From positions 186,001-250,000 of the forward strand of contig NZ_JACARO010000038.1 of the NCBI RefSeq assembly GCF_013386585.1: a stretch of 64,000 nt of DNA, given 5' to 3'. This DNA is from Pseudomonas sp. P7548 (GTDB lineage: Bacteria > Pseudomonadota > Gammaproteobacteria > Pseudomonadales > Pseudomonadaceae). This document shows, piece by piece, positions 9,219 to 16,077 of the stretch; within the stretch, counting starts at the first letter, position 1; each line of letters opens with the position of its first letter. The position numbers were made by a program, and so were the translations under genes. The notes below the pieces were generated by a model. It ran no database searches, was not told the DNA's origin, and was given only the letters and a program-made list of their open reading frames with translations.

Positions 9219-9276
9219 GTAGTTCTCCTATGTTCAAACGGACGGCGCAGCTCTCGCGCGCCAGGACGGCAGCTCG

Positions 9277-10611
9277 TCAGGAAGATTTCTCTTCCGCTGC
9301 CGTGTCGCCGTGGGCGTGTCTGATCCTGCGCACGATCCACCAGATCGTCAGCATCACCGCAGGCACCAGAACCGCCATCACCGGCGCCACGCTGTCGTGA
9401 ACCATCGGAATGCCCTTGAGCAAATAGCCGAGAAGACTCACGACGTAATAAGAAATTGCCGCGACCGACAGGCCTTCGACGGTTTGCTGAAGGCGCAATT
9501 GCATCTTGGCCCGGTTGTTCATCGACGCAAGCAGATCGCGGTTCTGGCGTTCAAGCTCGACGTCGATCCAGGAACGCAGCAACGCGATGGCGCGGGTCAG
9601 CTTGTCGGAGAGCTTGGTCTGGCGCTCCTTTACGGATTGGCATGTCCGCATGGCGGGAGCGATGCGACGCTGCAGGAAATCCGCCCAGGTGCAGTACCCG
9701 GATACGGCCTCTTCCGAAAGCGCTGCCAGCCTTTCCTCGACGATCTCGTAGTAGGCACGACTGGCGCCGAAGCGATAGAGATTCGCCGCAACGCCAGCTT
9801 CCAGTTCGGCAGCCAGGCCGGTCAATTCGGACAGCAGCACGTCGCTGTCGCGCCGTTCCACCAAGCTCGTACACATCTCGTCGGTGATCGCCGCAAGGCG
9901 CGACTCCATGCGCCGCAGCTCCGACGTCATCGACCGCGTCAACGGCAAGGACAGCAACGCCAAGGTACGGTAGGTCTCGATCTCCAGCAGACGTTGAGCC
10001 AGCGCACCCGCCCGCGCCGGGGTCAAATCGCGGGCAAGGACGAGGATCTGCGTCAGGCCATCCTCATCCTGTCGGAAGTCGGTGAGGATGGCGGCAGAGC
10101 CGTTCTCCACCAGCGAGTAGCACAGGCTGGCAGGATCGAAGCGATCGGCCTCCTTCTCCGTTTCCGGCGTCCATGGAAGAAGTCTCAAACGGATGCCGGA
10201 TACGACCGGGCCGGGAGGAACAAATCCATGCTTGAACGGATTTTCGCCGCACGGCTCTCCCGTCTCGGAATCCAGCGAAGCGCACCAGAGATACGTTGAG
10301 AACTCGGTGTGCTTTTCACAGTGCAGGTCTCCCTCATCCCATGTCATGCCGTGAAGCGGCGTAGCGTGGTCGGGCTCGGCAACGCCGAAGCGATGAGACA
10401 ACTCACTCATCGCCATCTGATCCCTGGCCTGATCGCCTTCGGTCATGAAAGCGAGCTGCAATATGCCGCGGGGGGCCTGAATCAACAGATGCGGGCGCGC
10501 ATGCACTTCACCCACGGCCGCAGCACGATCGGCATAGGCCGGCATGCCGTACACGGTGGCGGTCGGGGCGGGTTGTACGGTCGTCGTATTGATGTTGGCC
10601 GGCTCTTGCAT
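9277..10611 (-). CDS. DUF3422 family membrane protein
   Basis: About 444 aa. The N-terminal two thirds is soluble (HARPHLLIQAPRGILQLAFM; TEFSTYLWCASL) and is followed by a coiled-coil-like stretch (ERQTKLSDKLTRAIALLRSWIDVELERQNRDLLASMNNRAKMQLR). Two hydrophobic segments lie near the end (AAISYYVVSLLGYLLKG and VAPVMAVLVPAVMLTIWWIV). This is the typical DUF3422 layout and resembles RMD1/CorA-like membrane proteins in topology. Function unknown. I chose ATG at 10611 because GAGG sits 5 bases before it; an upstream ATG at 10629 lacks such a site. It follows a strong hairpin after the VOC gene. Confidence 0.8.
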   Translation of the reverse strand: MQEPANINTTTVQPAPTATVYGMPAYADRAAAVGEVHARPHLLIQAPRGILQLAFMTEGDQARDQMAMSELSHRFGVAEPDHATPLHGMTWDEGDLHCEKHTEFSTYLWCASLDSETGEPCGENPFKHGFVPPGPVVSGIRLRLLPWTPETEKEADRFDPASLCYSLVENGSAAILTDFRQDEDGLTQILVLARDLTPARAGALAQRLLEIETYRTLALLSLPLTRSMTSELRRMESRLAAITDEMCTSLVERRDSDVLLSELTGLAAELEAGVAANLYRFGASRAYYEIVEERLAALSEEAVSGYCTWADFLQRRIAPAMRTCQSVKERQTKLSDKLTRAIALLRSWIDVELERQNRDLLASMNNRAKMQLRLQQTVEGLSVAAISYYVVSLLGYLLKGIPMVHDSVAPVMAVLVPAVMLTIWWIVRRIRHAHGDTAAEEKSS

Positions 10612-10657
10612 AACGACCTCATTTCTCATTGGTTGAAAAACACGCTTCAAAGCAAAT

Positions 10658-10692
10658 GCCCGCAGCCATGCGTTTCGCACATGGCTGCGGGC
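10658..10692 (-). terminator. 13-bp perfect hairpin inside the frmR operon
   Basis: GCCCGCAGCCATG (10658-10670) pairs perfectly with CATGGCTGCGGGC (10680-10692) around a 9-base loop. It lies between the VOC and DUF3422 genes. The minus-strand RNA after the stem has only scattered T residues, so it may be a partial terminator or an RNA-processing/stability element setting the level of the downstream genes. Confidence 0.6.
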
Positions 10693-10793
10693 CGATCTTC
10701 ATGAGCAGGCACCGCTCTACACGGTCCGTCTAATAGGCTCGCCGTATAGAGGCTTGTGCTGGCCCTTTCAGAACGCCCTCAGCTTCCTTGCTT

Positions 10794-11192
10794 TCAGACG
10801 AAGGTGTACGAGCAGACCTTGTTGCCCGCCGGATCACGCAGGTAGGCCGCATAGGCACCCGGCAGGTGACCACGTGCGCCAGGCTGGCCCTCGTCGGTGC
10901 CGCCTGCGGCAAGGCCGGCAGCATGGAAGGCATCCACTTCGGCGGGAGTGGCGGCCGCAAAGCCGATCGTCACGCCGTTGCTGGAGGGCGCTTCACCATT
11001 GCCCGGACGGGCGATGATGAAAGCCGGCTTTTCGCGACCGAAAAGTACCCATCCGTTGTTGAAAGGACCGAGGTTCTTGATGCCAAGAGCACCCAGAGCG
11101 GCGTCGTAGAACGCGACCGACTTCTGAACGTCGGCAGCGCCGATAAAAATGTGCGAAAAGATGCCATCGCCAGAAATGACAGGAGTGGACAT
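10794..11192 (-). CDS. VOC-superfamily (glyoxalase-fold) protein
   Basis: 132 aa, single VOC module: FSHIFIGAADVQKSVAFYDAALGALG at the N-terminus and AAYLRDPAGNKVCSYTF at the C-terminus. Such proteins include glyoxalase I, fosfomycin enzymes and carbon-carbon lyases; the substrate cannot be read from the sequence. The position between adhC and the DUF3422 gene suggests a role in handling a small aldehyde or a glutathione adduct. ATG start at 11192; 43 bp after adhC. Confidence 0.85.
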   Translation of the reverse strand: MSTPVISGDGIFSHIFIGAADVQKSVAFYDAALGALGIKNLGPFNNGWVLFGREKPAFIIARPGNGEAPSSNGVTIGFAAATPAEVDAFHAAGLAAGGTDEGQPGARGHLPGAYAAYLRDPAGNKVCSYTFV

Positions 11193-11235
11193 GATTAATT
11201 TCCTTGGTGGTTGGTGTTGAATGGGTAGTGGGCGG

Positions 11236-12345
11236 TCAGTAGTGGATCACCGTGCGAATCGACTTGCCTTCATGCATCAGGTCGAAGGCCTTGTTGATGT
11301 CGTCGAGGCCCATGGTGTGGGTGACGAACGGGGCGAGATCGATCTCGCCTTTCATTGCGTCCTCCACCATGCCGGGAAGTTGAGTGCGGCCCTTGACCCC
11401 GCCGAAAGCCGAGCCCTTCCAGGTGCGACCGGTGATCAACTGGAACGGGCGCGTCGAAATTTCCTTGCCTGCACCAGCCACGCCGATGACGATCGACTGG
11501 CCCCAGCCACGATGTGCTGCTTCTAGTGCCGAGCGCATCACGTTGACGTTGCCGATGCACTCGAAGGTGTGATCGACACCCCAACCGGTCATCTCGATGA
11601 GAACCTCGTGAATCGGCTTGTCGAAGTCCTTCGGGTTGAGGCATTCGGTCGCGCCGAAGGTACGAGCCAGCTCGAACTTCGCTGGATTGGTGTCGATGGC
11701 GATGATGCGACCTGCCTTGGCCTGGCGTGCCCCCTGAATCGCAGCGAGCCCGATGCCGCCGAGGCCGAAGATGGCCACAGAGTCACCCGGCTGAACCTTG
11801 GCCGTGTTGTGAACAGCGCCGATGCCGGTGGTCACACCGCAACCCAGCAGGCAGACATGCTCGGGATTGGCGTCCGGGTTGATCTTGGCCAGCGAGACTT
11901 CGGCCACCACCGTGTATTCGCTGAAGGTCGAGCAGCCCATGTAGTGGTAGATCGGCTGGCCGTTGTAGCTGAAGCGGGTGGTGCCATCGGGCATCACGCC
12001 CTTGCCCTGGGTGGCGCGCACCGCGACACACAGGTTGGTCTTGCCGGACTTGCAGAACAGGCACTCGCCGCACTCGGCGGTATAGAGGGGAATGACGTGA
12101 TCGCCAGGCTTCACGCTGGTCACACCTTCACCCACCTCCACGACGATACCCGCACCTTCATGACCCAGCACGACCGGGAAGAGACCTTCGGGGTCGTCGC
12201 CCGACAGGGTGAAGGCGTCGGTATGGCAAACGCCGGTGTTCGTGATCTTGATGAGCACCTCGCCCTTGCGCGGCGGCTCGACGTCGATCTCGACGATTTC
12301 CAGCGGCTTTCCTGGCCCGAAGGCAACTGCTGCACGTGATTTCAT
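11236..12345 (-). CDS. adhC: S-(hydroxymethyl)glutathione dehydrogenase / class III alcohol dehydrogenase
   Basis: 369 aa zinc enzyme oxidising the glutathione-formaldehyde adduct to S-formylglutathione with NAD+. It has the catalytic zinc ligands in TGVCHTDAF and GHEGAGIV, the structural zinc cluster ECGECLFCKSGKTNLC, the cofactor motif FGLGGIGLAAIQGA and the class III signatures QPIYHYMGCSTFSEYTVV and TGRTWKGSAFGG. Length and motifs are canonical. Start ATG at 12345 with GGAAG upstream. It is the second gene of the operon, 59 bp behind frmR, as in the enterobacterial frmRAB arrangement, so control by FrmR is very likely. Confidence 0.97.
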   Translation of the reverse strand: MKSRAAVAFGPGKPLEIVEIDVEPPRKGEVLIKITNTGVCHTDAFTLSGDDPEGLFPVVLGHEGAGIVVEVGEGVTSVKPGDHVIPLYTAECGECLFCKSGKTNLCVAVRATQGKGVMPDGTTRFSYNGQPIYHYMGCSTFSEYTVVAEVSLAKINPDANPEHVCLLGCGVTTGIGAVHNTAKVQPGDSVAIFGLGGIGLAAIQGARQAKAGRIIAIDTNPAKFELARTFGATECLNPKDFDKPIHEVLIEMTGWGVDHTFECIGNVNVMRSALEAAHRGWGQSIVIGVAGAGKEISTRPFQLITGRTWKGSAFGGVKGRTQLPGMVEDAMKGEIDLAPFVTHTMGLDDINKAFDLMHEGKSIRTVIHY

Positions 12346-12404
12346 GATGTCGCTTCCTTTACTAGCTAACTAAATTTGCCCTCACCGAGGGCACCCTGGT
12401 GCCT

Positions 12405-12680
12405 CTACCGCAGATAGGAGCGGACGATAGAGATGGTCTCGTCAATGGACTTGTTCTGCGAATCGCTCCTGATTTCGCTACTGGGAAACTCTTCCCGCAG
12501 ATAGCTCTCCAGAACGGTTGCCATCAATCCGTTGACTGCCCCACGAACGGCCGCAAGCTGCTGAAGAATTGTAGGGCATTCCGCACCTGCATCGAGCGCT
12601 TGCTCAAGAGTCGCTACCTGACCTTTGATGCGCCGGATGCGCGTCAGGGCTTGCTTCTTTTCTTCCGGGCTGTGTGGCAT
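12405..12680 (-). CDS. frmR: FrmR-like formaldehyde-responsive repressor (CsoR/RcnR family)
   Basis: 91 aa, starts MPHSPEEKKQALTRIRRIKGQVATLEQAL and keeps the family core AAVRGAVNGLMATVLESYLREEF and the ending SIVRSYLR. Pro2 and Cys35, the pair crosslinked by formaldehyde in E. coli FrmR, are both present. His60 of FrmR/RcnR, a metal ligand, is Tyr here. I chose ATG at 12680, which leaves Pro at position 2 and has GAGAGGTG upstream. It should repress its own operon and release it when formaldehyde reacts with the protein. Confidence 0.93.
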   Translation of the reverse strand: MPHSPEEKKQALTRIRRIKGQVATLEQALDAGAECPTILQQLAAVRGAVNGLMATVLESYLREEFPSSEIRSDSQNKSIDETISIVRSYLR

Positions 12681-12709
12681 CGAACACCTCTCTACTTGGG
12701 TACACCGCC

Positions 12710-12740
12710 GCATTATACAATACTCCACCATAGTATATGC
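12710..12740 (-). promoter_or_regulatory. Probable FrmR operator/promoter
   Basis: An imperfect palindrome with ends GCATtATAC and GTATaTGC around a GG-rich centre (GGTGG on the minus strand) lies 30 bp before frmR. AT-rich arms around a G-tract are the known layout of CsoR/FrmR operators. It lies at the expected place for the -10/start region of the operon. Confidence 0.65.
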
Positions 12741-12852
12741 GGCCGAACTTCGCCACAAATTCTGTGCTCTTCGAGCACTATTACAGGCTAGTACAGATTT
12801 GTTCCCAAGAAGCGCAAAACATTCAAATCAATGAATATTTCTTGCATGTATC

Positions 12853-12939
12853 GACAGCATCGGGGCAAGTTCAAAACCGGTCAAACTGGAAAAATCTATG
12901 CGCAGATAGATATGGCCTATCTAAGCCAACTCATCGAGC
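12853..12939 (-). repeat. 87-bp inverted repeat, copy A (upstream of frmR)
   Basis: Reading GACAGCATCGG on its left to TCGAGC on its right, it matches the reverse complement of 22191-22277 without gaps, 68 of 87 positions identical by hand count. The best block is 12879-12909 with only two differences in 31. Within it, ATCTAT and CTATCTA motifs recur. Each copy lies upstream of a formaldehyde dehydrogenase transcription unit in the same relative orientation. It could be a shared control region or the degenerate ends of a lost transposon. Confidence 0.75.
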
Positions 12940-12962
12940 TGAAGCTATCAAGATGAGACCGG

Positions 12963-13853
12963 CTAGGCGACCTGACGACCCGAGTACCGAGCCTTCCTCA
13001 GTGCAGGCAACATCTGGCCGTCCCAGTCACGATCGACCGCAACCTGGGCCTGTTCCTGGTTTCGTTCGAGGGCTTCAACGTCCAGATCAGCAATCGCCCA
13101 TGTCTGCGTGCCGCAAGTCGTCGCGAGAATGCCATCCTCCGGGAATCCGCGATCCATGGGTGCATAGATCGTGGCCTCGCCAGTATTCGTGTCCAGCGCC
13201 GGGCTCCAGTCAGCAGCTCCGGTCGTCACGGCCTGCGCGATGAACATTCGGTTCTCCAGTGCCCGCGCCATGCAGCCCACACGGACCCGGGTTGCACCTG
13301 CTTGGGTGTCGGTACAGCTCGGGACCAGCAGCAGGCGCACTCCCGCCTCTCGCTGGGCTCGCACGGGCAATGGAAACTCACTGTCATAGCAAACAGCGAT
13401 GCCGGCACGCACGCCTTTCAAATCGAACACCTTCAGTTCGTCGCCACCCTCGATGACGCCGGCGTCTTTCTCGAACCCCGTCAACTGCAATTTGTCTTGG
13501 TAGTCGCGTGTGCCGTCAGGCGCAAACCACCAAGCCCGGTTGCGGTAGCGGTCCAATCCAACCTGGGTCAAAAACGTACCGGCCTGAATGGTCATGCACA
13601 ACTCGCGCGACAGGTCGGCATACAGTGCCAGCCACGCAGGCTGCAAGGCCTGCAGCGCGGCCAGAGAGGCGTTGAAATCATGGCGGATGCCAGGCTCGAA
13701 CGTTGCAGCCAGTTCGAGGGATAGATACTCGGGCAACACGGCCAGTTCCGCCCCGCCACGGCGCGCCTCCTCCAGAACCAGCCGCTGCCGCGCAGCAAAT
13801 GCCTCGAAGCCCGCGGGCTGACCCACTGAGTATTTCGCAACTGCTACTTTCAT
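12963..13853 (-). CDS. Carbon-nitrogen hydrolase (nitrilase superfamily)
   Basis: About 296 aa. The catalytic triad of the superfamily is visible: Glu in LPEYLSLE, Lys in YQDKLQLTGFEK and Cys in AVCYDSEF. These enzymes cleave amides, ureas or nitriles; the substrate is not predictable. I place the start at ATG 13853, where ATGA overlaps the stop of the acetyltransferase gene, giving MKVAVAKYSV, rather than nine codons upstream. Third gene of a SnoaL-GNAT-hydrolase operon, strictly coupled to the second. Confidence 0.87.
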   Translation of the reverse strand: MKVAVAKYSVGQPAGFEAFAARQRLVLEEARRGGAELAVLPEYLSLELAATFEPGIRHDFNASLAALQALQPAWLALYADLSRELCMTIQAGTFLTQVGLDRYRNRAWWFAPDGTRDYQDKLQLTGFEKDAGVIEGGDELKVFDLKGVRAGIAVCYDSEFPLPVRAQREAGVRLLLVPSCTDTQAGATRVRVGCMARALENRMFIAQAVTTGAADWSPALDTNTGEATIYAPMDRGFPEDGILATTCGTQTWAIADLDVEALERNQEQAQVAVDRDWDGQMLPALRKARYSGRQVA

Positions 13854-14458
13854 TTCGCGTTCTCCAGGGAGTGCAGCCACATCGTGAGCGTCTGCTCGGT
13901 TTCGCTCGGCTCACCCACCTGCTTCCAGGGCAGCGTAACCTTCATGTCCGACTGCCGCACGTAGCCGCGACGGGTCCAGAAGGGGTCATTACTGCGGTAG
14001 TTGGAAGGACGCCGAAGATCGTCGTCTGCACGATCCACCGACGCGAACGATGCCCACTGCATGCCGCCCAACGAACGGGCATGCGCTTCGCGCTCGTCAA
14101 AGAAGCGATGGCCCAGGCCAAGGCCCCGGAAGGCCGGGAGCAGGACTGATTCGCCACAGTAAAACACTGCCTCCACCGGGATTCCTCGATCGGCGAACGG
14201 CACATGGAAGGCCGGCTCCGCATCGCCGAGCGGCAACCCCGTGGACGCACCCACGACCACATCATCAGCGAGCGCGAGTACCAGCAGGCTGTCTGCCGAA
14301 CGGGCGTACATGGCGAGGTAGTGCTTCTCGTATTCGGTGTCGCCCTCGTACAGGTAAGGAAAGCTGCGGAAGACGCTCGCCCGCAGGCCTGCCACGGCAT
14401 CGAACCATTCGGCAATGTCCGGGCCACGACGAACCAGCACCTGCACGTCGCTGGTCAT
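13850..14458 (-). CDS. GNAT-family N-acetyltransferase
   Basis: About 202 aa. The acetyl-CoA site motif is GESVLLPAFRGLGLGHRFFDEREAHARSLG near residue 110-140, preceded by SLLVLALADDVVVGASTGLPL. The C-terminal YRSNDPFWTRRGYVRQSDMKVTLPWKQVGE is like acetyltransferases that accompany nitrilase-fold hydrolases. ATG 14458 begins one base after the SnoaL stop, and the gene ends in an ATGA overlap with the hydrolase gene, so the three are translated together. Acceptor unknown. Confidence 0.87.
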   Translation of the reverse strand: MTSDVQVLVRRGPDIAEWFDAVAGLRASVFRSFPYLYEGDTEYEKHYLAMYARSADSLLVLALADDVVVGASTGLPLGDAEPAFHVPFADRGIPVEAVFYCGESVLLPAFRGLGLGHRFFDEREAHARSLGGMQWASFASVDRADDDLRRPSNYRSNDPFWTRRGYVRQSDMKVTLPWKQVGEPSETEQTLTMWLHSLENAK

Positions 14459-14459
14459 T

Positions 14460-14867
14460 TCAGGCGTCCCCTCCAACCTGTGCGATCCAGTCGCCGAGGT
14501 TGTAGTAGTTGGTGACACGAGCGATCTTGCCATCGCGGATCTCGAAGAACGCGCCGCCCGGCAGCACGTAGCGCTGGCCCTGGGCTTCCGGCAGCCCGTC
14601 GTCCGTCACCTTGTATTCGCCATGCACCACGTACTCCGCGCCTGCACGCAGGCCGTCGGCGCTGACCATCACCACGATCCCGCGCAGTTGCTCGCCATAG
14701 CAGCGGTCCATGCGCTGCAGGAAGGCGCGGAAGGCTTCGCGACCGACCTCACGAGCGCCCTGGTTCAAGTCGTGCGCGACGTCATCGGTCAACATTGACA
14801 GCATGGCCTCGCGGTCGCCGCGGTTGAAGGCGTCGTAGTAGGCAGTGATGAGAGTCGCAGCGTTCAT
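14460..14867 (-). CDS. SnoaL-like / ketosteroid isomerase-related protein
   Basis: 135 aa with the NTF2-like pattern: TLITAYYDAFNRGDREAMLSMLTDDVAHDLNQG at the start and GGAFFEIRDGKIARVTNYYNLGDW at the end. ATG 14867 is preceded by AAGGAA; a longer frame upstream runs into the control region and is unlikely to be translated. First gene of the operon with the acetyltransferase and the carbon-nitrogen hydrolase, and divergent from a LysR gene. Catalytic role unknown. Confidence 0.85.
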   Translation of the reverse strand: MNAATLITAYYDAFNRGDREAMLSMLTDDVAHDLNQGAREVGREAFRAFLQRMDRCYGEQLRGIVVMVSADGLRAGAEYVVHGEYKVTDDGLPEAQGQRYVLPGGAFFEIRDGKIARVTNYYNLGDWIAQVGGDA

Positions 14868-14946
14868 TCGCGTTCCTTGTTGGGTTGTTCGGAGCGGAGC
14901 ATTCCGGGGTGTTGTCAGTCTGGGCAACCGCGCTCTCCTTGTATAT

Positions 14947-14987
14947 GGAATTGTTGCGATTTTATAATTCCACAATCTGGAACAATT
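14947..14987. promoter_or_regulatory. Probable LysR-regulator binding region in divergent promoter
   Basis: GGAATT...AATTCC (14947-14971) and the overlapping ATTGT...ACAAT and TTGTT...AACAA pairs form interrupted palindromes in AT-rich DNA between the SnoaL operon and lysR. This arrangement is typical of LysR-type control of a divergent operon. Confidence 0.55.
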
Positions 14988-15021
14988 AACGAGCAGCGAA
15001 ACCGGCCATGAGGCGTGCGTC

Positions 15022-15927
15022 ATGAACAAAGAAATGGAACTACTGCGCATCTTTCGGGTGGCGGCCGAAAGCAGCAGTTTTCGCGATGCGGCCGTCCGGC
15101 TGGGGACTTCTCCGCAAGGTGTAACCCGTGCCATCCAGCAACTGGAGCAACACTACGGCGAGGTGTTGTTTCATCGAAGCACGCGCCAGGTGCGCATCAC
15201 CGCCTTCGGCGAAGGGCTGCTAGACCAAGTGCGCCCCGCATTGGAGCGGTTCGAGGATCTGTGGCGAACGCCTAGCTCCGACCAGCAGGCCTCTCTGTCC
15301 GGTACGGTTCGCATCACCGCACCGCACAGCTTGGGCACCAGAGCGGTGCTACCGGCACTGGAGCGCGTGGCCGCGCGTCATCCCGGCATCACGCTGGATG
15401 TGCGCCTGTCCGATCGCATCAGCAATACGGTTGACGAAGGGATTGACGTCGGGATCAGGGTCGGATTCATGCGCGATAGCCGCTTCGTCGCACGCAAGGC
15501 CGCCGACATGAGACTCCCCATCGTTGCCGCTCCGCGCCTGATCAAGAAAGTGGGCGTACCTGCAAACATCGATGCGCTAAGCAGCCTGCCAGTTACCGTG
15601 GCCTTGGATATCAATACCGGCCGTCCCTGGCCTTGGCACTTCAAGGCGGGACGCCAGTGGACACCTACCGCACCCACTCTCGTCGCCGACAATGCCGACA
15701 TGGAAATGGGAGCGGCGCTGGCCGGGATCGCGTTCGCGCAACTGGCGGACTACATGGCCGCCCCCTACATTGCCAGCGGGAAGCTCGTGCGAGTGCTGGA
15801 GAACGAAGAACCTCCGGCATGGGGGTTGTACGTCTATCGGCCTCAGCGTGGCCCCATTCCGGGAAGGGTTCGAGCGGTATTTGATGAAATGCTGGTCGCC
15901 GTTGGATCGTTGCCAGCTTTGCGCTGA
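15022..15927 (+). CDS. LysR-family transcriptional regulator (divergent from SnoaL operon)
   Basis: 301 aa. The helix-turn-helix is MELLRIFRVAAESSSFRDAAVRLGTSPQGVTRAIQQLEQHYGEVLFHRSTRQVRIT, followed by the linker and the periplasmic-binding-like effector domain (GTVRITAPHSLGTRAVLPALERVAARHPGITLDVRLSDR). It most resembles the CrgA/AaeR-type branch that lacks a long linker helix. ATG 15022 has GAGG upstream. Location argues that it controls the adjacent minus-strand operon. Effector unknown. Confidence 0.92.
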   Translation: MNKEMELLRIFRVAAESSSFRDAAVRLGTSPQGVTRAIQQLEQHYGEVLFHRSTRQVRITAFGEGLLDQVRPALERFEDLWRTPSSDQQASLSGTVRITAPHSLGTRAVLPALERVAARHPGITLDVRLSDRISNTVDEGIDVGIRVGFMRDSRFVARKAADMRLPIVAAPRLIKKVGVPANIDALSSLPVTVALDINTGRPWPWHFKAGRQWTPTAPTLVADNADMEMGAALAGIAFAQLADYMAAPYIASGKLVRVLENEEPPAWGLYVYRPQRGPIPGRVRAVFDEMLVAVGSLPALR

Positions 15928-16077
15928 CACGTCGCAAGACGCTGTAGGGCACACATCTTGGAAAGCGGGGCACTGAGCCTCGGCGGCTCACCCCTCCGGT
16001 TGAATGATGAACCGACCGTCTGCCCGCTTGCCCCAGATGCAGATCGGTCGGCCATGCAACCCAATGCCGGCGAACGA

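Noticed and set aside
12853..12939. Calling the 87-bp repeat a defined IS end
   Set aside because: No flanking target duplication could be seen and no matching transposase is present, so I report it only as a repeat.
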